Part shown: piece by piece, positions 10,758 to 23,331 of the stretch
Position numbering within the stretch: the first letter of the stretch is position 1
Layout: each line of letters opens with the position of its first letter
Assembly (NCBI GenBank): GCA_021464245.1
Contig: JADCRB010000037.1
Location: 7,234,861-7,298,860 of the forward strand
DNA length: 64,000 bases
Source of the DNA: Carallia brachiata
Taxonomy: Eukaryota; Streptophyta; Magnoliopsida; Malpighiales; Rhizophoraceae
Direction of reading: 5' to 3'
Program-made: the position numbers and the translations under genes
Notes under the pieces: generated by a model
What the model saw: the letters and a program-made list of their open reading frames with translations, nothing else
Told to the model about the DNA's origin: nothing
The model's database searches: none

Positions 10758-11879
10758 ATGTTAATAATCAAGCGAAAACAGAACGAGGAGCTCCTAGGTT
10801 AGTCATAAATTATAAACCATTAAATAAAGTTTTAGAATGGATAATATACCTTATACCTAATAAAAGAGACTTAATTAAAAGATTAAGTGGTGCAGTTATA
10901 TTTTTTAAATTTGATATGAAATCAGGATATTGGCAAATACAAATAGAAGAAAAAGATAAATATAAAACAGCGTTTACTGTACCTTTTGGACATTATGAAT
11001 GGAATGTTATGCCCATTGGTCTAAATAATGCACCATCAGAATTTTAGAATATAATGAATGATATATTTAATCCATATACTAAATTTACTATACCATATAT
11101 AGATGATGTATTAGTATTCTCAAAATCTTTGATAGAGTACTATACATATTTAAAAAAGTTTTTGAATATAGTAAAGCAAAATGGATTAGTAATATAAGCA
11201 AAAAAGATGAAATTATTTGAATTAAAAATAAGATTTTTAAGATATGATATTTATGAAGGAAAAATAATACCAATATGTAGATCAATAGAATTTGCAGACA
11301 AATTTCCTAATGACATTAGAGATAAAAAATAATTACAATGATTTTTAGGATATTTAAATTATGTAGCAGACTTTATACCTAATATAAGAATAATATGTGC
11401 ACCTTTAAAAAGGTGAAAAATTTAGCGAAACATCTACATGTTTAGGAATCCCAGATGATAATGCTTTTTCAATAATAGAAACAGATGCATCAGATGTTGG
11501 CTATGGAGGAATATTAAAAAAAAAAAAGGATAAAAAGGAAACTGTAGTAAGATACTATTCAAGCATTTGGCATGGACCACAAGAAAGATATTCAATAGTT
11601 AAAAAGGAAGTGTTACCAATAGTATTATGCATCATGGCATTTTAAGACAATGTTTTCAATAAAAAGTTTTTACTAAGAATAGATTGCAAATTTGAAAAAT
11701 TCATTTTAGAAAAAGATGTTAAAAATCTAGTTTCAAAACAAGATTTTGCCAGATGGCAAGCTCTAATTTCTAATTTTGATTTCAAAATTGAATATATAGA
11801 CAGAAAATCTAAGTCTTGGCCTGATTTTTTGTCTAGAGAATTTCTAAAGAACTATGAGCAAACAAAAGGTGACTCGTGA
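10758..11879 (+). pseudogene. Viral reverse transcriptase-RNase H (unit Y), inactivated
   Basis: This is the same domain pair as 5715-6914 and the better preserved one. FDMKSGYWQIQ is at about 10912, the catalytic YIDD is intact at 11096-11107, and RNase H has DASDVGYGGILK at about 11482. It closes at the stop 11877-11879. Stops (for example after SEF at about 11045) and indels, including a deletion near 11407 where the unit X copy is longer, inactivate it. Like unit X it starts part way into RT. Confidence 0.9.
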
Positions 11880-13224
11880 GTTCTTCAAGAATTTGTCGAA
11901 TAATGAAGCGTCGAATATTCCCTTGTCTTTAAAACCTCAGTCGTCGAATATTCTGAATATAGATTTGAATAACTAATTTTCAGTTTTAGACAAAATACCA
12001 TCTCCAAAACCCCAGATAAGTCCCAAAAATTATAAAGATATATTACAGTTAAAATCACCTTCTGCGCCCTCTACCTCTTCAACTTTGCCATATAGACCTC
12101 CTTCTCCTGATCCTGAGTATATTGTAAAAGATGTAGAGCTTATATGTCTATTAGAACCAGAATACCAAAATATTCCCATCGCAGATATCATTACAAAAAT
12201 GTTTCCAAAAGATAGTGCCTTTTTACCCACAAATCTCAAGAAAAACAGAAAATTTTATGAATATATCTTTATAGACACCTCATCTATGGATATTGAGCAT
12301 ACTTTGGGCAAAGCACAGGAAATCCAATATTCCAAGATGAATATCAAGAAAATTCTTACCCTTGTAGACTGAAATAAATTAATTGATAGTCAAACCTCCA
12401 GATTTACAACAATTCAGCATGATCCGATATTAAGCCAGAGACATCATATTCCTGAATTCTTGGTAAATCAGAAGAATATCCCTCCAATGTACAGATATTT
12501 AAAGTTCTCAGGTCTTTATGATCCTATGGTATTCAATTGCTATGATTATATCAATGCCTGGAATAAAGCTCTCATGATTGGAAGCTACCGATACTCCTGG
12601 TTCTTCAAAATATTAAATGAATGTCCCAGAATATTTCCCTCATGGTTTCATGTATGGTGGGTCAGATTTGGAGACTCCGAACAAGTTTTCCCAAATAAAA
12701 CCCTTGATGGTTATAAGTTGTTTTCTGATACTGTTCATGAACTCCCAATATCTCACACTTGGTATTTCACCATAACATTTGATATCCCCTGGATTATGAA
12801 ATGGAATTTTTCTATCCAACAAATGCATCCACTGCCATATCCTCCTTCCTTAGTCAGAAATGTTTAAGTAAAATGGTGAAAAAAATTGCCTCAAGATAAA
12901 GGTTGTCTCAATGAAGTCTCCTAATGGCTAACCAAGCAACAGGTCTTAGGCCTATATGATAATTCTCCAGCAGTCACTCCCTTCTCCAATTCCAAGAAAA
13001 AGATACAAGACAGTCTGTCTATTGCATCCTCAAAAGAAGAATACAAAAAGAAATTAATGGAAGCCCTCTCAAAATTATCCCAAGAAGATGACACTATGCT
13101 TTCTCCTGCACACCTGTCAAATGAAGACCCTGACTATGGCATCGGACACGACCACACCAACATAATGGATGAACTATATCCATCCCCATATCCAAAAAAT
13201 AAGATTCGATGCTACATGACGTAA
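11854..13224 (+). pseudogene. Viral ORF2, protein of unknown function (unit Y, longest copy)
   Basis: ATG at 11854 overlaps the RNase H end by 26 bases; the stop TAA is at 13222-13224, inside the first TGACGTAA promoter motif. About 455 codons are traceable with a handful of stops. Long open runs are at 12085-12372 and 12460-12867. Features: Ser/Asn-rich start, YRPPSPDPEYI, a central WFHVWWVRFG and SHTWYFTITFDIPW region, then a charged tail (SKEEYKKKLMEALSKL) that may be helical or coiled coil. I assign no function. Transactivator/viroplasmin and virion-associated protein are the alternatives to test. Confidence 0.75.
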
Positions 13225-13474
13225 TCCTTGACATCATCCATCAATAGTGTAATACAACTGTAAAGAGATCAATAATGTAAACAAAATAAGACAGCTGTCC
13301 TCCAGCTATTCTTTAGGAATAGTTTCTTTTCATGTATAAAATAGAAGAGTCCAATGGCATTTGAAGGCAGAGCAAAAAACACTTGCACATCCTTGTTATC
13401 ACTCACATCTCTGCTATGCCCAAAACTCTTTAGATCTTTGTATCTCTCAAATATCTATTCTCTCTCTGAATAAA
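13217..13474 (+). promoter_or_regulatory. Caulimovirid pregenomic promoter with as-1-like motif (unit Y)
   Basis: TGACGTAA begins at 13217 and TGACATCA at 13229, again 12 bases apart. TATAAAA is at 13335-13341, and AATAAA at 13469-13474 precedes the ORF1 ATG at 13510. It matches the unit X promoter with scattered substitutions, and the as-1-like pair and TATA box are both preserved. Confidence 0.75.
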
Positions 13475-13509
13475 TTTCTGAATATTTGAATATTTCAAGA
13501 AATTTTTAT

Positions 13510-13647
13510 ATGGCAAATTTTCAACCCCTTGCCTGGATGGTTGAGGTAAATCACTGTATAAATCAACACTCTGATTTTCCAGAAAATATTGATCTTTCAT
13601 ATTATCATGCATGACCTGTTTATCACCACCAACCACATTGTATGGTC
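13510..13647 (+). pseudogene. Viral ORF1 start, truncated by the right host junction (unit Y)
   Basis: ATG 13510-13512 opens the same N-terminus as at 5628 and runs about 18 codons further than the unit X copy, with one stop near 13612. It is cut by the second host-flank copy at 13648. Confidence 0.72.
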
Positions 13648-14184
13648 AAATATAACTTCCATCTCTTAAAAATATTTACTCCTCCAGAAATATTTTAATA
13701 ATTCAAAATTTAGACTTTTATTTTTAAAATTTTAAATTCTAATCTTGATAACAGCATCAGATCCATGTGTAGATGAGGATGGGTAATTGGCCCCTTCAAT
13801 TTGTAGGTAATATGTTATTTCATGGTAACATATTACAAAAATTGGAGTTTAGCACAGTGAAAGATACTCCTTGCCTCCCCACGGTTTCTTTTCTTTTATT
13901 TATATGTTTTCCTTTTCTTTTCTTTTTATTTTCTTGGTAACCCATTTATAATGTATATATTAAAATTATTGCCATTTACTTTTAATTTTTTAAAATAATT
14001 TTTTCTCGTAATCATATTAGAACTCTTTTTCAAAAATACTTTATCTTTACCAAAACAAATTGTTAACAATAATTGTTATTAAAAAAGGAAAAAAAATTTA
14101 AAACACACTTTATATCCAAACACATATTTTTTATAAAATTGACTTCAATTTTACCAATTATAACAATTATGGTAAATAATTTTT
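13648..14184. repeat. Host flank, right copy of the ~536-bp direct duplication
   Basis: Same orientation and near-identical content as 4501-5036. After 14184 the two flanks diverge: this side continues into unrelated host DNA and the left side into viral sequence. Confidence 0.88.
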
Positions 14185-16589
14185 TTTTTCAATGAACATT
14201 CTAAAGAATATACTATACAATTACATGAGAGATAAATGATTAAACAATTAAATGATAACTTATATAAAAAATTGTATTTGATTATAAAAAAAATAAAAAA
14301 ATTTAAAACATTAGAACTCACACGATATAATTATAATGTTTATTACTGAAAATAATCAATATAGTTTTTTGTTTTCATCATATATATTAGTTTTTGTTAT
14401 TATATTTATTCATATAAAATTTGTCCGCTTAAAATGTTTTTGTAGATTTGTCACTTCTTAATAATGAAATATGAGGTTCACAAGCATATGAAAAGTTATT
14501 CATAACTTGCAACTTGCAGTCTAATAGATATATTAATTGAAAAAAAGAAAAAAAAACTCACGAGGTTTGCTAAAAGTATAGTGAAAATAAATACAATCAA
14601 TAGAGTACTGTAAGGCGAAACATGAGAGCGGTAAAAGGATAAGTATCTAATAGAGGAGGTTTTTTTTTTTCACAATTAAAATTTTTGGGCTTGAAATTCA
14701 CCTAAAAATTTAAGTCATTAGAAGGAAAAATTTAAGAGTATTATAAGTTAGATATTTGTATTTTATAAATATGAGATATTATATTTTTTAACATTCTTTC
14801 TTCGATATGGAATAGTCCCAACTAGCATGTGATATAAAATAATTAGACTAAAACAACAAAACCCATACGTAAATGGCCAAACTACTAATATAGACAAGAA
14901 AGTAAAGTAAGTTATGGTACCATTTCAAATAAAATTCTTGGAATTCAAATTTACTCAAAACTTAAGCCACTATAACCAACATAAAAAAAAAAGTTACGAG
15001 CATTTGAAGTCATGTTAGATTTTTTTATTTTGTCAATATAAAACATTATCCCTTTGACTTTTCTAAAGAGAAAAAAAAAAGGTAAGCATAAAAGTACATC
15101 AAGAATCAACTATATTTCATATTTCATTAATAAAAAATATTATATTTGATTTTTTTAATTTCAATTTTTTTCTTAAAATATTATTATTTTTTACTTTCTG
15201 GAACCCACAATAGGAATAGAATAGGGCTCATTCCAAAGTTATGGTCCAAGAGCTGTAGCAAACAAACGTATAAGCAAAAAAACATTTTTTGACGAAATTA
15301 AGTACAAATTATCTTAATTCTAGATGATTTTACACGCAGGTATAATTAATCAATGTTTATACTAATAAAAAATATGAATTAATTGAATGACTTAAAAGCT
15401 GTTGCTTGATGCTCAGTGCCGACACCATAACCATTTAAATTTCATTAGCAAAAAAAAAAAAATGCTCATATCTTTTTTTTTGTTGGTTCTTATAATGGCA
15501 TTGAAACTACTAGTTTCTGTTACTCTTCCTGTGGGCTACAAGTGAATGAAATTCGTCCTTTCTCTTACTTTTGCATAATATTGTGTTGTTGCTGTTCCTG
15601 CTGCTATAGCCAATTGATTAATATGCAAGGGGACAATTTTGTGTGTGAGAGAGGGTGTGTGGGAAGGAGACAGATAATTAGCACTAATTAATATAACACC
15701 TAGGTCTGTAGACTGCTGCCAATGTAATAATATGAAGAGTAGTTTGGGAACAACTATGGTGAGTGAAAGTAACATACTTTTGCTATATAATGCTATACTA
15801 TACAAAGGGAACGTTAGACAGAGAAAATGTTATGTTGTATTAGTATTCAAGTTTAGAGTTCTTGCGTATTCTGATTTCATTTAGTTCTGGAAGATTTACA
15901 GAGAGACTTGTAATTAGTACTTTTTCCTCCCTTTCACCCAAAAAAAAAAAAAAAAATCAAGCCATCAAGAATAAACAATATCTTCAACAAAAGAAAGAAA
16001 ATATTATTGGAGATTGCTCATTAACTTATAAATACATGAGCATTGATTCTCCCACAGAATATATAACCAGTTACAAAGGTAGGAAACACAAATATATTGG
16101 TACAGAGTGGTAAACAAGCTGCCATCAAAGTTGCTTATTATGACTATGAGCGAGGATACATGTATCGGGAAAAACTTCCCAGTCGTGTCCCTGGATGGCG
16201 TGGACATAAGGGCCCACAATGAAAAAGGAATAAAATAAGGTTTAAATTTTGGATAATAGAAAAGAGGGAATGAAAATTTGAAATTACAAAAAGGTGAGCT
16301 TTTAGGATTGGGAAAGGGCATAATGGACATTTCCCTGGATCTTTTCTTTGGGTGTGCAAAGGAAAAGTGGTGGAGGTAGATTGTTGGATTATAGAATAGA
16401 GGCGAGCAAAAAAAATTGAGAAGAAAAAAAAAAGAAAAAACTTGAACAAATAAAGTGGGTTGAGTTAGGGTTTGAGGAGTTGTTACTTGATCGATGAAGT
16501 GAAGTGGGCGAGAGTTGTTGTTTATGGAAGGTGTGGAAAAAAAAATTAAGATTTAGTGTGTTGTGTTAGGGTTCTAGTTTTGAGAGTGA
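14185..16589. other. AT-rich intergenic DNA
   Basis: Homopolymer and AT-rich tracts with no coding or repeat structure I can support. From about 16300 the sequence becomes less AT-rich and may be the 5' flank of the following spliced gene relic. Confidence 0.45.
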
Positions 16590-18700
16590 GAATAAATGGG
16601 GAGAATTTGTGTTATATTCGTTATATGATGAGGTAAGCGCGTTCAACTTTGGGGAGTGACAAAGAAATGCAGATATGGGCAAGCACAGCCTTGGTGGTTG
16701 CCTACTATTGTTGATGGTAAGAGTTGTATTTATAATTTTCATACTTGAATGGAATATTTAATGGATTCTTTTAGTCTTAATTGTGATTATGTTGTGCAGG
16801 AGTTTTTCTTTGAGAGGTTTTTGCTGAAGAAAAGTGACAAACGACCTGAACATGAGCATCCTCTTAAGTTTTGGAATAAGTAGAGAATTAGTCGCTGTTT
16901 GAAAATGGAATCAAAATACGCCAGCTTTAATCCAAAAGAGGTATTAGTTGACTAAAAATGAAGAAAAATGTAATGTTATTATATAATAAGCAATTAGGTG
17001 TATTGGTAATAGCGAAATTATAATTGGATGTGTGGATATTTCAGGGAATTGGGCTGCATGCATCGTACTACTCAAAGTGGGTGAATAAAAATGATGTAGT
17101 TGGTGACAAATCAAATACTGTAAAGGTTAGGGAACGTCACAGTTTCGTTGTCAAAGAAAGAATAGTATATGTGTAATATCATTTATTGAGACAAAAGCTA
17201 AGAAGAATTGGGATAAGAAATGTCCACAAATTTGCTTTCAAAGTAGGAAGACTTGTATACAATAACGAGTTATTGCTTAATACCTAAAATGTGGATAGGT
17301 CATTTTAAATGTTTTGGAACTTGCAAATTTAATAGATTTGGTTTCGTAAATAATAGTACTTGCTCTTATCCATTTGTGTGATATAAAATAAGCAACATTT
17401 GGAATAACATTATTTATTCTATCTAGTATAGCTATTGTGTAAAATATTGATTGTGGAATTAAAAAAAAGTTGAAAGTTGAATTTGCTTACATGTTAATTT
17501 CAAATTTAGAGTATTGGTTTCAGAAATAACAATAGTCCTTGCAATTAATTTGTTAAATACACAAAAGTTGAAGCTGACTTCATACTTATTGTTTCATTAA
17601 AAATATTAGTTTTTAAAAAAGATCGTGGATTGTTATATTAAGCCATGCTTTTTTGTTGTAGGGTTGTAGCAAGTTTGTTCAAATTGCCAAGTCATTGATG
17701 GAGAAGCACATGGAAGCATTCACTCACAAATTGGGTGAGCAAATTGGAAACATAAATGTGGAGAAGAAAAAACACAAGCAGCCTACTGAGACGGGTGAGG
17801 TGGATCCACATGTAGCTAAAATGGTAAAAAGGCCGAAGCATTATGCGACTGAAGGCTATAATAAAGCTAAAAGTGTTGGTAGTGAAAATCTAACAGTTAG
17901 GGAGCACTGTAAAGGTACAATATGATATGAAAGCTTTTGGTAGTTATAATATTATGAAAGCATTGAATTTAAGTTTTAATTATATATGTTTGAATATCAG
18001 ATGGAGAGATCCCTCAAGATGAAACTTGTGAAGATTCAATGGAAAACTATAACTTAGGAAATGTTCAAGGAGTTGGGCATAGCGATGGTGGGCATAGTGA
18101 AGGGTCTGCAAATAGCATGAGCAGTAATAAGGGATTTATAGGTGATCCAGTAATGAAGTGCAAAGCAACATGGTGTTTAAAGGCCGCATAGAAAGCCAAC
18201 GTGTGATTTCAATGGAAGTGCAAGAGGAAAAGATGAAGATAGTGAATGTATTCGAATGCCAAAATGGAAAAATAAAAAATGATGGTGAAGTAAACTCAAG
18301 ATGCATCGCCCCAACTCCGTGTGTTGAAAATACATGCAATGCTTCACATAAAGCTCTATCATGGGCATCACGTAAATTAATAATTGCAAACAATAGTTGT
18401 TGGTTTTGAAATAGTTAAATACAATTAGAAAATCCAACAAGTTTAATTGTAGGACCCATGACCAGGGCCTTGCGAGCAAAGCTGAAATTGCAAGTGTGAG
18501 AGCCGTTGTTAATGGAAAGAGCAAAATAAATCGAGAGGCCTACAGATAGGGTGAGTAAAAGTAGTTCTTTGGCTTCAATTTCTAGTGATGGAAACAAGGT
18601 AGTAGGAATAGTAACCACAGTATCGATTCAAGTTTTCAATGCGGAGGAGAAGAAAATTTATTATTGGGCAACTAGGCCTAAGGTTCGAGGAGAAACTGAA
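16590..18700 (+). pseudogene. Candidate upstream exons of the Ulp1-type gene, function unknown
   Basis: Several short exon-like stretches have plausible splice sites. 16660-16719 is followed by GTAAGA, then TGTGCAG at about 16800 before a charged stretch (EFFFERFLLKKSDKRPEHEH). 17045-17175 and 17662-17925 follow, the latter Lys-rich (NVEKKKHKQPTETGEVDPH). A later stretch near 18600-18700 is also open. In-frame stops occur, for example TAG at about 16880. I do not recognise these as a known domain. Their density and order suggest one decayed multi-exon gene leading into the protease domain. The link to the protease is inference. Confidence 0.35.
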
Positions 18701-19437
18701 AAGTGAGCATTAATCCCATTTTTTTGTCTTTTAATATAGGTGTTAGGGAATTAAGTGTCCATTTTATATTTCACGATTGTCAATGTAATCATGTCCTTGC
18801 ACCTATATCAAATAATAAAACTTATTTTTGTAGTCCATTTGTGGTCAGCTTTGGAAAAGGATTGGCCTTGTTTCGGGATGATTGTCGATGTTCGGCACTA
18901 TGCCAATGTACTTGAAATATAGAGAGTATATTGTATAAAATACTGAGTTAAGTTTTAATGTAAATGATTGTTACGAATAGCTTTGAAAGTTTAAGTTATG
19001 TATACATGTGGTATGCATAGGTGATGAATTTTTTCGCTGCACTTCTAAATCACTAACAAGATAAAGATAGTGGGAGCCCCAAGCATTACTTTAGTCAATT
19101 TTTCTCAGTAAGGAATTGTTTAATACTAAGGGGTAAAAACCATGGTTTGAGTATTTTCCTATTTTTAATTTTGTAATGGACATTTAGTGTTGATTATTTG
19201 CAATCGACTATTGTCACGAACGCTGGGGGTGATAACAAAGCTGGAATTAAGGCAATGAAGTTTAATGCGACCTCGCATAGACAGAAGATTTCAGAAAAGT
19301 AGCTTGGTTACTCATTGGTTACTTGTCACATGGTAACTAAAAAGTTTGTCGCTAAATCTAAATTTTTCAATTGAGCAGCCCATCTTCCATCATTTTACCA
19401 AATACGTGTTGCTAACTGTGAGATTGTATTCGGTCAA

Positions 19438-20139
19438 ATGTTTATTCCCATTCTCTACAAGGAGCATTGGTATCTATTTGTTTTAAAAATGAATGCTAAA
19501 CGGCTAGATGTGATGGATTTTGATGCGTATGCACAGATTGATGATAGGGTGCTGTTAGAAGAGAATGTGGTAATACTTTGTTTGACTCCCACATGGTCCA
19601 TAATATAACTTGACTGCTTACTTTAAGATGACGCATAAGTGTGAGCCATATGTCTCATGTTTCTTAAACTCAACTTGAGTGGATGAAGGTATATGTGATA
19701 ATAGAGGTTTTGACTTATCTAGCCGAACAGGAGTTTTTGATAAAAGATTTCAAGCGTGAATTGGTGTCAGTGCCACAACAAGATAATAAGTATGCAATTA
19801 TACTTTTAGCCTATTTTTCTCTTTTGGCATGCACATATAGTTTTAACTCCATTGTGTTGGATATTTGCAGTTATGATTGTGGATTGTTCGTGATGAAAAT
19901 CATGGAGTTGTGGGATGGTAAATGCATAAGTGATTTTGATCCAAAGGTAATTGTTTTCAATTTACTTTGTTAACCTAATAATTTTGGTGACATCACTAAA
20001 AATTGCAATTTTTGTCCCTTTTCAAACATATCTTTCTATGTTTAGAATTGATTATGTAATTGACCAGCTTTGTAATCCAGCAAAAAACTATCTTGGTGCC
20101 ACTAGAAAATTGGCAGCGCTGAAGCATAGTATGACTTGA
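19438..20139 (+). pseudogene. Ulp1-like cysteine protease (peptidase C48) domain
   Basis: FIPILYKEHWYLFVL carries the His (19465-19467) and VMDFD the Asp (19516-19518) of the Ulp1 catalytic triad. SVPQQDN ends at a GT donor (19790), and after an 81-base intron (acceptor CAG at 19868-19870) the frame resumes as YDCGLFVMK with the catalytic Cys at 19878-19880. Splicing joins PQQDN and YDCG in frame, with the Gln expected before the Cys box. A further intron is likely near 19570-19680 and another after DFDPK (19946). The last joins are not clean, so I call it a pseudogene. Such domains are SUMO proteases in host genes, and in plants are also carried by Mutator-like (Kaonashi-type) and CACTA transposons; I favour a transposon origin. 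Confidence 0.72.
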
Positions 20140-20773
20140 CAACCTTTATTTATAGGGTAGATACGCAACATAGATAGTAGCTCTATGGCCAACAATAGAA
20201 ACATCAATATTTTTTGAGACCATCCACCTTCATAATTTTGGCAAATCTTTACAAAAGTGCGTGGATTATGAGTAATATGTAGTTGCAAATATGAGAAAAT
20301 TGTATCGATCTTATTTTTTGGTGGATGAATGAACATGACCATGGCCGACCACTAATTACAACTATTTCAGTAGCAATTCCTTCTAAGCTAGCACAATATA
20401 TTGTCATAATACCAAATTCCTTTGGTATGTGCAACAAACAGACTTTCCCTCAAGGACAATTCAAATGTGTAAATATATCAAGTGACAGCGATGTACATGT
20501 GATCATAGCCATCGAAAGGCTTCATTGGAACCCATGTAGGAAAAATGTAATATGTATTTTTATTTATCAAAATCATTCATAATAATGAAAACATAAATTA
20601 AAAAATAAAATTTAATTCACTAAGGTACTGTTCGCGTCGATAAAATGAAATTGTTCTTAATAATCCAAGTCTTGTTGCTTTTTTCAAATAAACATCCAGA
20701 GCTGGTAACTTCCGCTTTTAAGTTTTCCCATTACAGCGTGTTGAGGGTAAATGTTAAGAGCATCAATACATAT

Positions 20774-20912
20774 CTCAGGTGTTTTTTTCTCAGGTGATTG
20801 AAACTAAGACTGATAATTTTGAAATAAGATTGATACAGTTTGAAATGCAAAAATAACAGGTATTTAAAAAATTATCAGTATTGTTTCAACAATATCAATC
20901 TTAGTTCACATG
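20774..20912. mobile_element. Foldback MITE
   Basis: The left arm (GATTGAAACTAAGACTGATA) and the inverted right arm (ending near 20912) pair over ~40 bases with mismatches. The arm sequence resembles the elements at 23332-23467 and 39504-39680. It borders the tandem array that follows. Confidence 0.5.
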
Positions 20913-22020
20913 CTAATTATAACACACTACAATATAGCTGTAGGATTATGCAATATAAGATCGTTATAAGTTTCCTCTTCATCATGCATGTGTGATACAT
21001 TTATAGCCAAATATAATTTATAATAAGACTAATATTTTTAAAACTGATATGAATAATTTTGCAACTACTATCTGGCAAATCATCATGGTAAGACTTTTTA
21101 TGTTTAGTACTCTGCACTGATATGAATAATTTTGCAATATAAGATCGATCGATACAAGTTTCCTCTTCATCTTACTTGTTTAAAACTTTTATGTAAACAA
21201 ACATTACTTCATTTGCTAATTATAGTACAATGCAATATAACTGTAAGATATTGCAATACAAGATTGACATAAGTTTCTTCTTCATCATGTATTGAGATAT
21301 CTTTATTGCCGGATATAATTGGTAATAATACTAATACTTTTGAAACAAATGCGAATACTTTGCAACTACTATATGACAAATCATCATGGTTCCATTCTTT
21401 ATGTGAACAGGTATTAGATCATATGCTAGTTATAGTACAATACAATGCAATATAATTGTAAGATTTTACAATATAAGATCGATACAAGTTCCCTCTTCAT
21501 CATTCATGTGTAATGTTTTTATTTTCGCATATGATTGGTATTAAGTTTGATAATTTTGAAACAGATGATAATACTTTAACAACTACTATATGACAAGACA
21601 TAATGGTTCCACTTCTTATGTAAACAAATAGTAGTTTATTTGCTAATTATAGTACAATGCAATATAACTGTAAGATTTTGCAATATAAGATCGGTCCAAG
21701 TTCCCTCTTCATCATTCACGTGTGATGTTTTTATTTCTATATATAATTGATATTAAGTTTGATAATTTTGAAACAGATGAGAATATTTTTGCAACTACTA
21801 TATGACAAGACATGATGGTTCCACTTCTTATGTAAACAGACGATAGCTCATTTGCTAATTATAGTACAATGCAATATAATTGTAAGATTATGCAATATAG
21901 GATCACTACAAGTTCCCTCTTCATCATTCATGCGTGTCACGCTTATTTCAATATATAATTAATAACAAATCGATAATTTTGAAACATATATGAATAGTTG
22001 TGCAACTAATATTATGAATT
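20913..22020. repeat. Tandem array, period about 212 bp, about five units
   Basis: Units start with GCTAATTATAGTACAATGC or variants at 21215, 21425 (GCTAGT), 21642 and 21854, giving steps of 210, 217 and 212. A more diverged unit begins near 20911 and is internally rearranged. Each unit contains the phrase TTCCCTCTTCATCATTCATG, or close variants, and ends with GCAACTACTATATGACAA. No coding is seen. Confidence 0.85.
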
Positions 22021-23331
22021 GGGGCTTTCGTCCACAATGTAGTTTGACCATCCAGTTGAGTTGAACATAGTAGATAGGATCAATAACTCAGCTGCATAAA
22101 TGTTCAACAACCTGCTGCCTCCTTCAAAGTGCTTTACACGTCTGGCTATAAATACATGCATTTGCCCAAACATTGTGTCGAATAATATATGAAGAGGACA
22201 CAGATGCATATGCAAATCTGTTTGTACTCCACTCTAGCTGAAAATGAAGTTCATAAATTGTTTGTTTTTTTTTTTTTTTACTACTCCAAACAATGGCTTT
22301 GGCCTTTCCATTACTTGAAAATTGCAAACATGTCATGCATCAACTTCCTTTGTATTTTTTGTCTTGTTTTCATATGAATGTACAGGAAATGATCTTTTTC
22401 CTATTAAAGGCCCCTCTCATTTTATATTATTATTATTTTTTTGGTTTTCCTTAAAGGCGTCTCCTCTTTTTTTTCTTTTTCCTTTTTTCAAAAGAGGTTA
22501 GGAAAGGAGATTTATTTTTTGTGTTATAAGTCATATAGATATCTTATCTTAGTACTTGGTATATAATATAAAATCATTGATATATTCAACAAATTATTAT
22601 AAATTTTATTTTCACAACAAAAAAAATGAAATTTAATTTGAAATTTGAGTTATAAATGCAAGTTTGTATACACACACGCACACACATATACAAGTGTCCA
22701 TATTGTGTCCGTGTACTAATTTTTTCAAGATTGTTGTGTCGACGCATCTGTATTCGTGCAATTATCAATACAATAATTCTAAAAATAGGAAACTCTACAA
22801 AATAATAATATGAAATACTAATCAATATCTTAAGTTCTATTCAGTTCTCTTCGTTACATTGATGTGGGGCATTTTATGCCCATCATTTTATTTTGGACCG
22901 AAGCTTTAGTATCCTATTTCCATGGTCTCTTATCTATTCATCAATTGGATGATCTTAACATCATTCTAGTCGAGGTGGATAAAGGACTTCATACCTGTTT
23001 GATATAAGGTTTGAGAGGAAATGTTGCATCCAATGGCAAAAAGGAGCCCAACATAGTTATTGAGGCTCTTTGCTAGGAATTCCCCCTGTGCGACTATCTC
23101 ATTAAATAACCTCCTTGTACTTTGCCTAGCATAGTGCATGCGCGCGAAGATTTTGCTTTACCATGTGACTGTATTTTGAGGCTCTTTGCCGGGGGGCCAG
23201 AGGATGATCTTATCTCATTAAATGACCTCTTTGTACTTTGTATAGCATGGTGCATGCACGGGAAGATTTCCCTCCACCATGTCATCATGTCAACTGCAAA
23301 ATTAAGGAACATGTCCCAAAATTTAATGTTA
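22021..23331. other. Intergenic DNA with a short (CA)n tract
   Basis: No gene recognised. An alternating ACACACGCACACACA tract lies at about 22670-22687. Two similar ~70-base stretches, both containing TTGTACTTTG and GTGCATGC, occur at 23098-23150 and 23218-23265, a small local duplication. Confidence 0.45.

Larger units (their letters stand above)
5037..13647. mobile_element. Rearranged endogenous pararetrovirus locus (Caulimoviridae, probably florendovirus-like)
   Basis: Three blocks are visible. Unit X (5048-7977, plus) has ORF2 tail, promoter, ORF1 start, RT-RNase H and ORF2. An inverted block (7978-10757, minus) has movement protein, coat protein and aspartic protease. Unit Y (10758-13647, plus) has RT-RNase H, ORF2, promoter and ORF1 start. 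Family assignment rests on the polyprotein domain set, no LTRs or integrase, and a 35S-like promoter. The genus is an inference from a second ORF of unknown function that overlaps the end of the RNase H frame. All frames carry stops or indels, so no unit can express a virus. Rearranged, tandem and inverted fragments are usual for endogenous pararetroviruses. Confidence 0.88.

Noticed and set aside
5037..13647. LTR retrotransposon for the 5-13.6 kb locus
   Set aside because: No integrase or LTR; the domain set, the second ORF and the 35S-like promoter region fit Caulimoviridae, and the repeated parts are whole units rather than terminal repeats.
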